A DNA stretch of 64,000 nucleotides from positions 1 through 64,000 of the forward strand of contig QCHA01000004.1 in assembly GCA_003279685.1 (NCBI GenBank), read 5' to 3'. The notes beneath the pieces are model-generated. The model did no database searches. It saw only the letters and a list, made by a program, of their open reading frames with translations, and was not told the DNA's origin. This DNA comes from Pelagibacteraceae bacterium AG-390-L03. GTDB taxonomy: Bacteria; Pseudomonadota; Alphaproteobacteria; Pelagibacterales; Pelagibacteraceae. The translations under genes and the position numbers were made by a program. Below, piece after piece: positions 36,329 to 44,338 of this stretch (position 1 is its first letter; every line of letters begins with the position of its first letter).

Positions 36329-37690
36329 ATGGCTGATACAATAAAATATTTCTTAGAAGAGAGCAAAATGCCAAAGACTTGGTATAATATTGCTGCAGAT
36401 CTCCCAAAACCTATGGAGCCGCCTCTTCATCCAGGAACATTAAAACCAATTGGACCAGATGATCTAGCTCCTTTGTTTCCAATGGCTTTAATCGGCCAAG
36501 AGGTTTCTCAAGATAGAGAAATAGAAATACCTGAGCCTGTAAGAGAAATTTATAAACAATGGAGACCATCACCATTATATAGAGCAAGAAAATTAGAAAA
36601 ACATTTGGATACTCCAGCAAAAATTTACTACAAATACGAAGGTGTTAGTCCGTCTGGAAGTCACAAACCAAACACTGCAGTTGCTCAAGCTTTTTACAAT
36701 AAAGAAGAAGGCACAAAAAAAATAACTACAGAAACAGGAGCAGGTCAGTGGGGAACTTCACTAGCATTCGCATGTAAATTATTTGGAATTGAGCTGGATG
36801 TGTATATGGTAAAAGTAAGTTTTGAACAAAAACCATATAGAAAACTTGTTATGCAAACTTATGGAGCAAGATGTGTTGCAAGTCCATCAAACGAGACAGA
36901 TAGTGGTAAAGCAATTTTAGCTAAAGATCCAAACAATACAGGGAGTTTAGGAATAGCAATTTCTGAAGCTGTAGAAATGGCTGCTAAAAATCCTGATACA
37001 AAATATGCATTAGGAAGTGTTTTAAATCATGTTTTAATGCATCAAACTATCGTAGGTAATGAAGCATTATTACAAATGGAAATGGCAGATGATTATCCTG
37101 ATATTTTAGTTGGTTGTACAGGAGGCGGAAGTAATTTTTCAGGATTAGTAAATCCATTTTTAGGAAAAAATTTTAGAGAAGGAACTAATACAAGAGTGAT
37201 AGCATGTGAACCAAAATCATGTCCTACATTAACAGAAGGTAAATTTGTTTATGATTTTGGCGATACTGGAAAATTAACACCTTTAGTAAAAATGCATACT
37301 TTAGGATCTCAATTTATTCCACCAGCAACACACTCTGGTGGATTAAGATATCATGGCATGGCTCCTCTTGTCAGTCACTTAAAAGAAATTAATGCAATTG
37401 AAGCAAAAGCATATGGTCAAAAAGAATGTTTTGAAGCAGGAGTAAATTTTGCAAGAACAGAAGGTATAGTTCCTGCCCCTGAAGCGACACATGCTGTTAA
37501 GGGTGCTATTGATGCTGCTTTAGAGTGTAAAAAGAATGGAGAATCTAAAACTATATTATTCAATTTATGTGGTCATGGTCATTTTGATATGAAAGCTTAT
37601 GGAGATTACTTCGAAGGAAGCTTAGCGGAAGATAAGTTTGATAAAGGAAGTATGGACAAAGCTTTAGAAGATCTTCCAAAAATTGCTTAA
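36329..37690 (+). CDS. TrpB2-type tryptophan synthase beta-like PLP enzyme
   Basis: 453-aa PLP enzyme of the TrpB2 branch, longer than TrpB1 (about 400). K113 in 'SPSGSHKPNTA' is the Schiff-base lysine, 'GCTGGGSNFSGL' the phosphate-binding glycine loop, and 'CGHGHFDM' the C-terminal block. It would join indole and serine to tryptophan, or act on another beta-substitution. No trpA is adjacent. The conventional trpB may be elsewhere, so this could be a paralogue with a distinct role. It diverges from the aldolase gene; DUF1015 follows 9 bases on. Confidence 0.85.
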   Translation: MADTIKYFLEESKMPKTWYNIAADLPKPMEPPLHPGTLKPIGPDDLAPLFPMALIGQEVSQDREIEIPEPVREIYKQWRPSPLYRARKLEKHLDTPAKIYYKYEGVSPSGSHKPNTAVAQAFYNKEEGTKKITTETGAGQWGTSLAFACKLFGIELDVYMVKVSFEQKPYRKLVMQTYGARCVASPSNETDSGKAILAKDPNNTGSLGIAISEAVEMAAKNPDTKYALGSVLNHVLMHQTIVGNEALLQMEMADDYPDILVGCTGGGSNFSGLVNPFLGKNFREGTNTRVIACEPKSCPTLTEGKFVYDFGDTGKLTPLVKMHTLGSQFIPPATHSGGLRYHGMAPLVSHLKEINAIEAKAYGQKECFEAGVNFARTEGIVPAPEATHAVKGAIDAALECKKNGESKTILFNLCGHGHFDMKAYGDYFEGSLAEDKFDKGSMDKALEDLPKIA

Positions 37691-37699
37691 TTTTCAAAA

Positions 37700-38803
37700 T
37701 TGAGTCTAATTAAACCATTTAGCGGAATAAGACCCAAAAAAAAATTTGCAAAACAAGTTACCTCTCCAAACTTAAGTTATATTGATAATTACAAACAAAC
37801 CAAAAAATTAAATTTTCTTAATATATTAAATACTCCAAATATAAATAAATCAAAAAAAATGCTTCAAAATCTTAGTGATAAGGGCATTATTCAACAAGAC
37901 CGATCAACTCATTTCTATTTATATCGAATTACATACAACAAGAAAAAATTACTTGGGATAATTGGAAAAATGAATTTAGAAAATTATGATGACAAAAAAA
38001 TATTAGGTCATGAAGAAACCTTTGTCGAAAGGATTAAAAAAAGAAAAGAGCAATTATTAAAATTTAATAGTCAAATTAGCCCTATATATACTACATATAA
38101 GTCTGGCCCAAATTCTTTCAAGAAATTAAATAATATTTTTAAATATAAGCCAGATTATAATTTTAAATCAGAGGATAAGTGTAGGCATGAACTATGGGTT
38201 GTTAAAAAAGTAAATGTAGAAAAATTACTTAAAAATTATCTTAAAAATATTAAAAAAATATACATATGTGATGGACACCATCGGATCCAGGCCATGTTAA
38301 AAAGTAAAAAAAAAATTGCCCCTATGATAATTGCTTTTCCTGACAACCAGGTAAATATACTCGATTACAATAGAGTAATAAAAACTAGCTTGAAATTTGA
38401 AAAAATTAAAAAAATAATTTCAAAAAACTTCTCTTTAAATATCTCTAAAAAGAATAATAAACTTAAACAAAACCAAATTGAAATGTACGTAAATAAAAAA
38501 TGGCATACACTTCAGCTATTCAAGCAATCAAAGGAATTGGATGTAACTATATTGAGGAAATTAATATTAAATAAAATATTAAAAAATAAAAAAAATATAA
38601 AATTCGTATCAGGTTTTAAAGGTAAAAAAGTCTTAGAAAATTTTGTAAACTCTAAAAAATATGATTTAGCATTCAGATTATATCCTACCAATATTTTGGA
38701 TGTTTTGGCTTATGCTGATAAGAAAAAATATATGCCACAAAAATCTACATGGTTTCATCCAAAACCACTTGATGGTTTGATTTCCTCCAGAATTATTTAT
38801 TAA
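37700..38803 (+). CDS. DUF1015-family protein
   Basis: 367-aa protein, very lysine/asparagine rich. The family block 'YICDGHHRIQAML' (usually CDGHHRYxxA) is in the middle and 'LIKPFSGIRPKKKFAKQV' at the N-terminus matches the DUF1015 opening. Start is TTG at 37700; no ATG is near. Ends 'STWFHPKPLDGLISSRI', another DUF1015 hallmark (TFFxPK). Often found near serine biosynthesis genes; enzymatic role unknown to me. It overlaps the convergent mtnA stop by 11 bases. Confidence 0.8.
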   Translation: MSLIKPFSGIRPKKKFAKQVTSPNLSYIDNYKQTKKLNFLNILNTPNINKSKKMLQNLSDKGIIQQDRSTHFYLYRITYNKKKLLGIIGKMNLENYDDKKILGHEETFVERIKKRKEQLLKFNSQISPIYTTYKSGPNSFKKLNNIFKYKPDYNFKSEDKCRHELWVVKKVNVEKLLKNYLKNIKKIYICDGHHRIQAMLKSKKKIAPMIIAFPDNQVNILDYNRVIKTSLKFEKIKKIISKNFSLNISKKNNKLKQNQIEMYVNKKWHTLQLFKQSKELDVTILRKLILNKILKNKKNIKFVSGFKGKKVLENFVNSKKYDLAFRLYPTNILDVLAYADKKKYMPQKSTWFHPKPLDGLISSRIIY

Positions 38804-39866
38804 ATAATTCCTTTAAACCATTATATGATGCTTCACAAATCCCTTTTTCTGTAATTAAATTAGTAACGTATTTTGCTGGTGTCACATCAAATGCTAAATT
38901 CATTGCCTTACTTTTATTTGGATAAATTAAAACTTTTTTAATTTGATTATTTTCGTCAACACCTTCCACATGAGATAATTCCTCAGAATTTCTTTCCTCG
39001 ATTGGAATATCTTTTGAGTCTTTAATATCCCAATCTATTGTAGAGCTCGGAAGTGCAACATAAAAAGGAATATTATTATCATGTGCAGCTAATGCTTTTA
39101 GATAAGTTCCAATTTTATTACAAACATCTCCATTTGATAAAGTTCTATCAGTCCCAACTATACACATATCAACCTCACCTCTTTGCATTAAAATGCCGCC
39201 TGTGTTATCAGCAATTATAGTATTTGGTATTTGCTCTTCATTTAACTCATATGAAGTTAAATTTGCACCTTGATTTCTTGGCCTTGTTTCGTCTACCCAA
39301 ACATGAACAGGAATACCTTTTTTGTGTGCATGATAAATTGGTGATGTAGCTGTCCCCCAATTAATAGTTGCTAACCATCCTGCATTACAATGGGTTAAAA
39401 TATTAACTGTATTTTTTTTTTTATTATAAATTTCTTCAATTAGTTGTAACCCATTAATTCCAATGTTTTCACAAAACTTTTCATCTTCATCACACATTTC
39501 TTTAGCTTCTTTTAAAGCATTATCTAAGACTTGATCACTATTAATTCCTTCTAACTTTTTAATCATACGATCTACTGCCCATTTTAAATTTATAGCTGTA
39601 GGTCTTGCTTGAATTAATTCTTCTGCACTTTTTTTTATAAATTCAGGATCATTGCTTTCCTGAATTGCCAGTGCTATTCCATACGCTGCTGTACCACCAA
39701 TCAATGGTGCTCCTCTTACTTCCATTACTTTAATGGCATTAATTGCATCTTTTACTGTTTTAAGTTCTTTAATTATAAATTGATGAGGAAGTTTTGTTTG
39801 GTCAATAATTTTTACAACATTATTTTCAAACCAAATTGTACGATATTTTTTACCTTGTATTTTCAT
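38793..39866 (-). CDS. mtnA: S-methyl-5-thioribose-1-phosphate isomerase
   Basis: Converts methylthioribose-1-P to methylthioribulose-1-P in MTA salvage. 357-aa eIF2B-like isomerase with 'RGAPLIGGTAAYGIALA', the catalytic Cys in 'NILTHCNAGWLAT' and the catalytic Asp in 'GTDRTLSNGDVCNKIGTY'; 'WVDETRPRNQGANLTSYEL' is also diagnostic. One base separates it from the upstream secreted hydrolase gene, which in turn overlaps mtnP, giving an mtnP-hydrolase-mtnA operon. Confidence 0.95.
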   Translation of the reverse strand: MKIQGKKYRTIWFENNVVKIIDQTKLPHQFIIKELKTVKDAINAIKVMEVRGAPLIGGTAAYGIALAIQESNDPEFIKKSAEELIQARPTAINLKWAVDRMIKKLEGINSDQVLDNALKEAKEMCDEDEKFCENIGINGLQLIEEIYNKKKNTVNILTHCNAGWLATINWGTATSPIYHAHKKGIPVHVWVDETRPRNQGANLTSYELNEEQIPNTIIADNTGGILMQRGEVDMCIVGTDRTLSNGDVCNKIGTYLKALAAHDNNIPFYVALPSSTIDWDIKDSKDIPIEERNSEELSHVEGVDENNQIKKVLIYPNKSKAMNLAFDVTPAKYVTNLITEKGICEASYNGLKELFNK

Positions 39867-39867
39867 A

Positions 39868-40782
39868 TTAATAAATTTGTTCTAAAAATTTAATCAAATT
39901 ATTTTCGTTTGATTGTTTCTCTGCAAAGCATTTGGTTAAAGGTATTCCATGATGTTTGCCAAAAATCAATTTTGCTTTACAATCAGATTTACTAATATCT
40001 TTATACACAACAGTATTTAAATTTAAAAAAGAGAGAGTTTTAGAAGTTTCCCAACCATCTTTATCGTGCACATAAATTATCGTGTTGTTCAAATTTTTTA
40101 AATCTATTTGATTGACACCATAAGTTCTCACAAGTTCCCAGAATTTCCATTCTCTTCTATTTTTTAATTTTCCAGAAAATGCTGGGTTAATTGCAATAGT
40201 GCCTGAGATTTTATTTGGAAATTTAGATTTTAAAGTAATTGATGCCCAACCTCCTGCAGAATGTCCTGCTAAAATAATATTTTCAAAACCAAGATTAATT
40301 AGTTCATCGACTTTATTTATAATAACTTTTTGTTTTCGAAATTGTTTTGCACCATTAAATTTTATTCTATCAAAGTCATCTTTAATTATTTTTGAAAAAT
40401 TATCTTTTGATGAATCTTTATAAATATCATCCATCTTTCTCCAATGATTTTCAGTCCAGCCTCTTACTCCTGAACAAAGATGATAAATTTTAACTTTAAG
40501 ATCCTTTATCTTTTTATCATGTAAATTAAGTATTACTGGAGGAACTTTATTCCATTTTTTGTTACATTTATCCAGAGTTTGCTCACCTTGACTTCCATGA
40601 GTATATACAATTAAAATTATATTTTTTTTATCTGATAAATTTTCAATTGGATAAATCTTTCCTGTATTGTTAACAAAACCATTATCTTTTGAGACTTTTT
40701 TTAAATCCTTTTCAAATTTTTTATCAGCAAATGAATTTGTACTTAGTAAAACAAATAGAGTTATAATTAATATTTGTCTCAT
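39868..40782 (-). CDS. exported alpha/beta-hydrolase inside the MTA-salvage operon
   Basis: 304 aa with an N-terminal signal peptide ('ILIITLFVLLSTNSFAD') and a nucleophile elbow 'LAGHSAGGWAS' (Ser175). 'YTHGSQGEQTLDKC' resembles the oxyanion strand, and 'FGKHHGIPLTKCF' near the C-terminus could give the catalytic His. Paralogue of 20257-21183. It overlaps mtnP by 4 bases and precedes mtnA by one, yet an exported hydrolase has no known step in MTA salvage. Substrate unknown. Confidence 0.78.
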   Translation of the reverse strand: MRQILIITLFVLLSTNSFADKKFEKDLKKVSKDNGFVNNTGKIYPIENLSDKKNIILIVYTHGSQGEQTLDKCNKKWNKVPPVILNLHDKKIKDLKVKIYHLCSGVRGWTENHWRKMDDIYKDSSKDNFSKIIKDDFDRIKFNGAKQFRKQKVIINKVDELINLGFENIILAGHSAGGWASITLKSKFPNKISGTIAINPAFSGKLKNRREWKFWELVRTYGVNQIDLKNLNNTIIYVHDKDGWETSKTLSFLNLNTVVYKDISKSDCKAKLIFGKHHGIPLTKCFAEKQSNENNLIKFLEQIY

Positions 40783-41651
40783 TTATTAAGAACTCTACCA
40801 GCTACTGTTTTAAGTTTATCTATTGTTTTTTGAGTTCTTTTTTCTGGAGCAGTTATTATTGCTACGTCTAAACAATTATTAGTTGGATCATTTGGATCTA
40901 TATGATTTTCAAAATTATCAATTAAATTTTTAATCATCACTTTTGCTTTTTTTGCATTTCCTAACAAAACTTTTATTACTTGTTGAACATCAACGTTTTC
41001 ATGATCTGGATGCCAACAATCAAAATCAGTCACCATTGATACTGACGCATATCTAATTTCTGCTTCTCTAGCGAGTTTTGCTTCAGGCATGTTTGTCATT
41101 CCAATTACATCTGCTTTCCATGATCTATATAAATTAGACTCTGCAAGTGTAGAAAATTGTGGACCTTCCATTACAACGTATGTTCCATTTCTCTGGTAAT
41201 CTATATTTGATTTTTTAATTGCTTCCTCACAAGCATTCATCAATCCATTTGAAGTTGGATGAGCCATTGAAACATGAGCTACAATTTCTTCATCAAAAAA
41301 AGTTTTTGTTCTTGCAAAAGTTCTATCAATAAATTGATCTACAATAACAAATTTTCCTGGGGAAAGATCCTCTTTAAGTGATCCTACAGCTGAAATAGAA
41401 ACAATATCAGTAACTCCTAGTTGTTTGAGTGTATCTATATTCGCTCTAAAATTAATATTGGAGGGAGAAACAAAGTGTCCCCTTCCATGTCTTGGTAAAA
41501 AGTAAACTTCTTTATTGTTGTAGTATGTTTTTAAAATTTGATCTGACGGTTTTCCCCATGGAGTATTTAAATCAAGTAACTCTCTACCACTAAACTCTTC
41601 AATATCATAAAGACCACTTCCACCAATTATTGCTAATTTATTTGTTGTCAT
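40779..41651 (-). CDS. mtnP: S-methyl-5'-thioadenosine phosphorylase
   Basis: Phosphorolysis of MTA to adenine and methylthioribose-1-P. 290-aa PNP-family enzyme: 'LAIIGGSGLYDIE' at the start, 'LPRHGRGH', 'EGPQFSTLAESNLYRSW' and 'VIGMTNMPEAKLAREAEI'. 'EGPQFST' and 'GMTNMPEA' are those of MtnP; a Ser in the first motif would be expected in either MtnP or PNP, and 'VTDFDCWH' (Asp pair) supports a 6-aminopurine substrate. It diverges from apt across 41 bases; Apt would recycle its adenine product. Confidence 0.95.
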   Translation of the reverse strand: MTTNKLAIIGGSGLYDIEEFSGRELLDLNTPWGKPSDQILKTYYNNKEVYFLPRHGRGHFVSPSNINFRANIDTLKQLGVTDIVSISAVGSLKEDLSPGKFVIVDQFIDRTFARTKTFFDEEIVAHVSMAHPTSNGLMNACEEAIKKSNIDYQRNGTYVVMEGPQFSTLAESNLYRSWKADVIGMTNMPEAKLAREAEIRYASVSMVTDFDCWHPDHENVDVQQVIKVLLGNAKKAKVMIKNLIDNFENHIDPNDPTNNCLDVAIITAPEKRTQKTIDKLKTVAGRVLNK

Positions 41652-41692
41652 AATTAAAAATATAATTATTTATACTTTTATATTTAACTATT

Positions 41693-42220
41693 ATGAATTT
41701 GAAAGATTATATTAGATCTATCCCAGATTATCCAAAAAAAGGGATTTTATTTAGAGACATTACTACCTTAATAAAGGATGAAAATGCTTTTTCTGAAACT
41801 ATTAACCAAATAGTTGAAAGATCAAAAAAATATAATTTTACAAAAATTGCAGCAATAGAGTCACGGGGTTTTGTGTTTGCTTCAGCAGTTTCTTATATTT
41901 TAAAAAAACCATTTATAATGCTAAGAAAAAAAAATAAATTACCTACAGATGTTCACTCTATTGATTTTGAACTTGAATATGGGACAGCTACGATCGAAGT
42001 GCACAAAGATTCTTTAGATGAAAATGATAAAGTCCTAATTATAGACGACTTAATTGCAACAGGTGGCACTGCAGAAGCTGCTGCAAAACTGGTTGAAATT
42101 TCAAAGAGTAGAGTTGCTGCATTTGTTTTTGTAATAAACTTATTTGACTTAGGTGGATCTGATAATTTAATTAAAAACAATTATAAAGTTGAAAATCTAA
42201 TAGATTTTCCAGGACATTAA
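41693..42220 (+). CDS. apt: adenine phosphoribosyltransferase
   Basis: Makes AMP from adenine and PRPP. 175 aa with 'FTKIAAIESRGFVFASAVSY', the hood 'MLRKKNKLP' and the PRPP motif 'VLIIDDLIATGGTAEAAAKL'; the ending 'LIDFPGH' is typical. ATG start. Divergent from mtnP, so the two genes form a release-and-recycle pair for the adenine of MTA. Its stop lies one base from the CCA end of the convergent tRNA-Met gene. Confidence 0.96.
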   Translation: MNLKDYIRSIPDYPKKGILFRDITTLIKDENAFSETINQIVERSKKYNFTKIAAIESRGFVFASAVSYILKKPFIMLRKKNKLPTDVHSIDFELEYGTATIEVHKDSLDENDKVLIIDDLIATGGTAEAAAKLVEISKSRVAAFVFVINLFDLGGSDNLIKNNYKVENLIDFPGH

Positions 42221-42221
42221 T

Positions 42222-42298
42222 TGGTAGCGGGAAGTGGGATCGAACCACTGACCTCAGGCTTATGAGTCCTGCGCTCTAACCAACTGAGCTACCCCGCC
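42222..42298 (-). tRNA. tRNA-Met (CAT), elongator type
   Basis: Reading the minus strand gives GGCGGGGTAGCTCAGTTGG... with D-arm, an anticodon loop CTCATAA (anticodon CAT), the T-arm GGTTCGATCC and an encoded CCA end. The acceptor stem GGCGGGG pairs with TCCCGCT (two G-U pairs). The acceptor stem looks like elongator tRNA-Met rather than tRNA-Ile(CAT) or initiator tRNA. 77 bases including CCA. Confidence 0.95.
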
Positions 42299-42399
42299 AA
42301 ATAATTATCGTTGATTTATAATAGATTTTATTTTGAGTGCAATCAAGTATTTGCCTTATTTTACTTCTTACTATGTTAGATATTGAGTCTTTAACATTC

Positions 42400-42609
42400 T
42401 TAAATTAAGAAAAAAAAACATACTAAACTTGTAGCTAATATTAATAAAGATGAAAAAATAATTCTTTTTTTAAATTCAGTTTTTTTTGAATGTCTTACTC
42501 TATTAAGAAGTATATTTACGTCTGTTGTTTTTACTTTATCGGTTACAGTACTTTTGTTTTTGGTTGGTGATACTTCAAAAAGATTTATTTCTCTAGGGTC
42601 TTTTTTCAT
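42400..42609 (-). CDS. 69-aa single-TM protein, unknown
   Basis: N-terminal charged part 'KKDPREINLFEVSPTKNK' followed by a basic stretch 'RVRHSKKTEFKKR' and a C-terminal hydrophobic helix 'IIFSSLLILATSLVCFFFLI', so a tail-anchored protein with the N-terminus probably cytoplasmic. No family recognised. ATG start; it follows the TauE-like gene after 48 bases in the same direction. The balanced, non-repetitive composition suggests a genuine gene. Confidence 0.6.
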   Translation of the reverse strand: MKKDPREINLFEVSPTKNKSTVTDKVKTTDVNILLNRVRHSKKTEFKKRIIFSSLLILATSLVCFFFLI

Positions 42610-42657
42610 ATCTTTATTTAATCAGCTATTTGTAAAAATAACAAATAAATAATTTAT

Positions 42658-43737
42658 TTAAGACTTAAGGAGAATTTTCTTTTTAAAATTTGAGATGAAA
42701 CGCCTTATAAATGCTGCAGCAATACCTAAAAATATTGCAAACATAATTGAAAACAACCCATAAAAAAATGGCATGTCATTTGAAAATTCTTGAATAAATT
42801 TTGAGAAAAAGTTTAAATCTAAATAAGATACGCTTGATATTTCTGTTGTAGAATGTTCGGCAAAAAAAGTATCATAAGCAATGGCTATACCAACAAGTAA
42901 AAGTAAAACAGCTAATAAAGCTTTCAGTCCAGAACTATCAATTTTTTCTCCAAGTTTTTGTCCTAATTGAACACCTATAATAGATCCAATAACTAACATC
43001 ACCACTAACATTAAATCTATTGAACCATAGTTAAATGAATGTAAAAAAGTAACTATTACACTTACAAAGATTGTTACAAACAAAGAAGTTCCAGGAACTA
43101 ATCTTGTTGGCATTTTAATAATATAAATCATTGCAGGTACCAATATAAAAGCACCACCAATTCCCATAATTGCTGCAATAAATCCTACCAACAAACCTAT
43201 CAAAATTGGTGTAAATATACTCTCGTATAATTTTGATTTTGGAAATCTCATTCTTAGTGGAAGACCATGAATCCAATAGTGAACATGTAATTTTTTTTTA
43301 ATTACAGTATTTCTTTTAGCTCTATCTATTTCTCTGAGACTTTCTACCAACATTAATGTACCAATGATGGCAAGTATATACATATAGGCTAAAGAAATAA
43401 CTGTATCTATTTTTCCTATACCTTTAAAATATGTAAAAGTATAAATCCCTAAAGCAGTACCAATTGTTCCACCAATAACAATCATGAAACCCATTTTGTA
43501 ATCTAAAGTATTTTTTAAATAATGAGTTGTAGATCCTGAAACAGATGTGGCTAAAATGTTATTGGCTTCATTTGCAACGGCATACGCTGGTGGTACACCT
43601 AAAAAAATCAGAAACGGTGTCATTAAAAAACCACCTCCTACACCAAACAAACCAGAAAGCACTCCAACAATTGCACTTAATAAGAGTATTTCTACAGGAT
43701 TAACAAAGACTTGTGCTATGGGTAAAAATACTTCCAT
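42658..43737 (-). CDS. TauE/SafE-family sulfite exporter
   Basis: 359-aa membrane protein with the duplicated family motif 'GLFGVGGGFLMTPFL' and 'AIMGIGGAFILVPAM'. Longer than the 261-aa paralogue at 14923 because of a charged loop near residues 130-165 and extra C-terminal helices. It lies downstream of aprM-aprB-aprA and two small genes on the same strand, so exporting sulfite or a related sulfur anion is the most likely role. A hairpin separates it from the 44-aa ORF. Confidence 0.87.
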   Translation of the reverse strand: MEVFLPIAQVFVNPVEILLLSAIVGVLSGLFGVGGGFLMTPFLIFLGVPPAYAVANEANNILATSVSGSTTHYLKNTLDYKMGFMIVIGGTIGTALGIYTFTYFKGIGKIDTVISLAYMYILAIIGTLMLVESLREIDRAKRNTVIKKKLHVHYWIHGLPLRMRFPKSKLYESIFTPILIGLLVGFIAAIMGIGGAFILVPAMIYIIKMPTRLVPGTSLFVTIFVSVIVTFLHSFNYGSIDLMLVVMLVIGSIIGVQLGQKLGEKIDSSGLKALLAVLLLLVGIAIAYDTFFAEHSTTEISSVSYLDLNFFSKFIQEFSNDMPFFYGLFSIMFAIFLGIAAAFIRRFISNFKKKILLKS

Positions 43738-43748
43738 AAAATATTTAA

Positions 43749-43768
43749 AAGTTGTTTAAAAACAACTT
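43749..43768 (-). terminator. hairpin at the end of the 44-aa ORF
   Basis: AAGTTGTT (43749-43756) pairs with AACAACTT (43761-43768) around TAAA, and on the minus strand it is followed by TTAAATATTTT. It covers the stop codon of the 44-aa ORF and precedes the TauE-like gene by 11 bases. It may be a weak terminator or attenuator; the U-tract is broken by A. Confidence 0.4.
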
Positions 43769-43901
43769 AGTTAAATGTGATAAATGTTCCAATTAATATA
43801 ACACCCCAATAAGCTGCAAGGCTCATAAATATACCTGTTTTTATTATAACAACTTTAAGATCCTTAATTTTATTTATGATTTTTACGTTAGAAAGTAGCA
43901 T
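43767..43901 (-). CDS. 44-aa single-TM protein, unknown
   Basis: Not in the ORF track. ATG at 43901; starts 'MLLSNVKIINKIKDLKVV' and ends with a hydrophobic helix 'MSLAAYWGVILIGTFITFN' from about residue 26. The basic N-terminus plus one helix gives an N-in topology. It lies between the 116-aa Apr-associated gene and the TauE-like exporter on the same strand. No family recognised; a small subunit or regulator of a membrane complex is possible. Confidence 0.5.
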   Translation of the reverse strand: MLLSNVKIINKIKDLKVVIIKTGIFMSLAAYWGVILIGTFITFN

Positions 43902-43967
43902 TTAAACCGTCAATACACCTATGACGATAATTGTCAAATAAATACTTAAACTTTGATGAAGTTTTAT

Positions 43968-44318
43968 TTAGTAGATGGTTGCTCCAAAGACCTTAACAAC
44001 ATCATCCTCTACTCCCAAAACAAGTCTACCCAAAAACTCACCTGAAATTTCTGTATTAGTTTGTTTTATAAGAACAGTAACATGGATACCTCTTCTAAGG
44101 CATCCAAATGGTTCAAAAGTTTCCTTTAAATTTGTAATTATCTTATTGTTAGCCCATTGTTTTCCTAACTCAACTTCGTTAGCTCCAAAAAGCATCTGTG
44201 TTGAAAAATCTTTAGTGAATCCACCATAATCCTTTAGATTTGATGATTTAACCAAATTATTCCAGATAGGTTTAGCGACTGCATAAACCTCATCGTCTTT
44301 CATTGACAGTATATCCAT
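43968..44318 (-). CDS. 116-aa hypothetical protein next to aprA
   Basis: Soluble, mixed alpha/beta protein. It opens 'DILSMKDDEVYAVAKPIWNNLVKSSN' (helical) and ends with beta-like 'EFLGRLVLGVEDDVVKVFGATIY'; 'GCLRRGIHVTVLIKQ' is in the middle. It follows aprA by 20 bases in the same direction and is probably co-transcribed. I do not recognise a family. The placement suggests a role in sulfite/APS metabolism, for example assembly of the enzyme, but that is inference. Confidence 0.75.
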   Translation of the reverse strand: MDILSMKDDEVYAVAKPIWNNLVKSSNLKDYGGFTKDFSTQMLFGANEVELGKQWANNKIITNLKETFEPFGCLRRGIHVTVLIKQTNTEISGEFLGRLVLGVEDDVVKVFGATIY

Positions 44319-44338
44319 GTTATTTTCTTAAAATTTAA

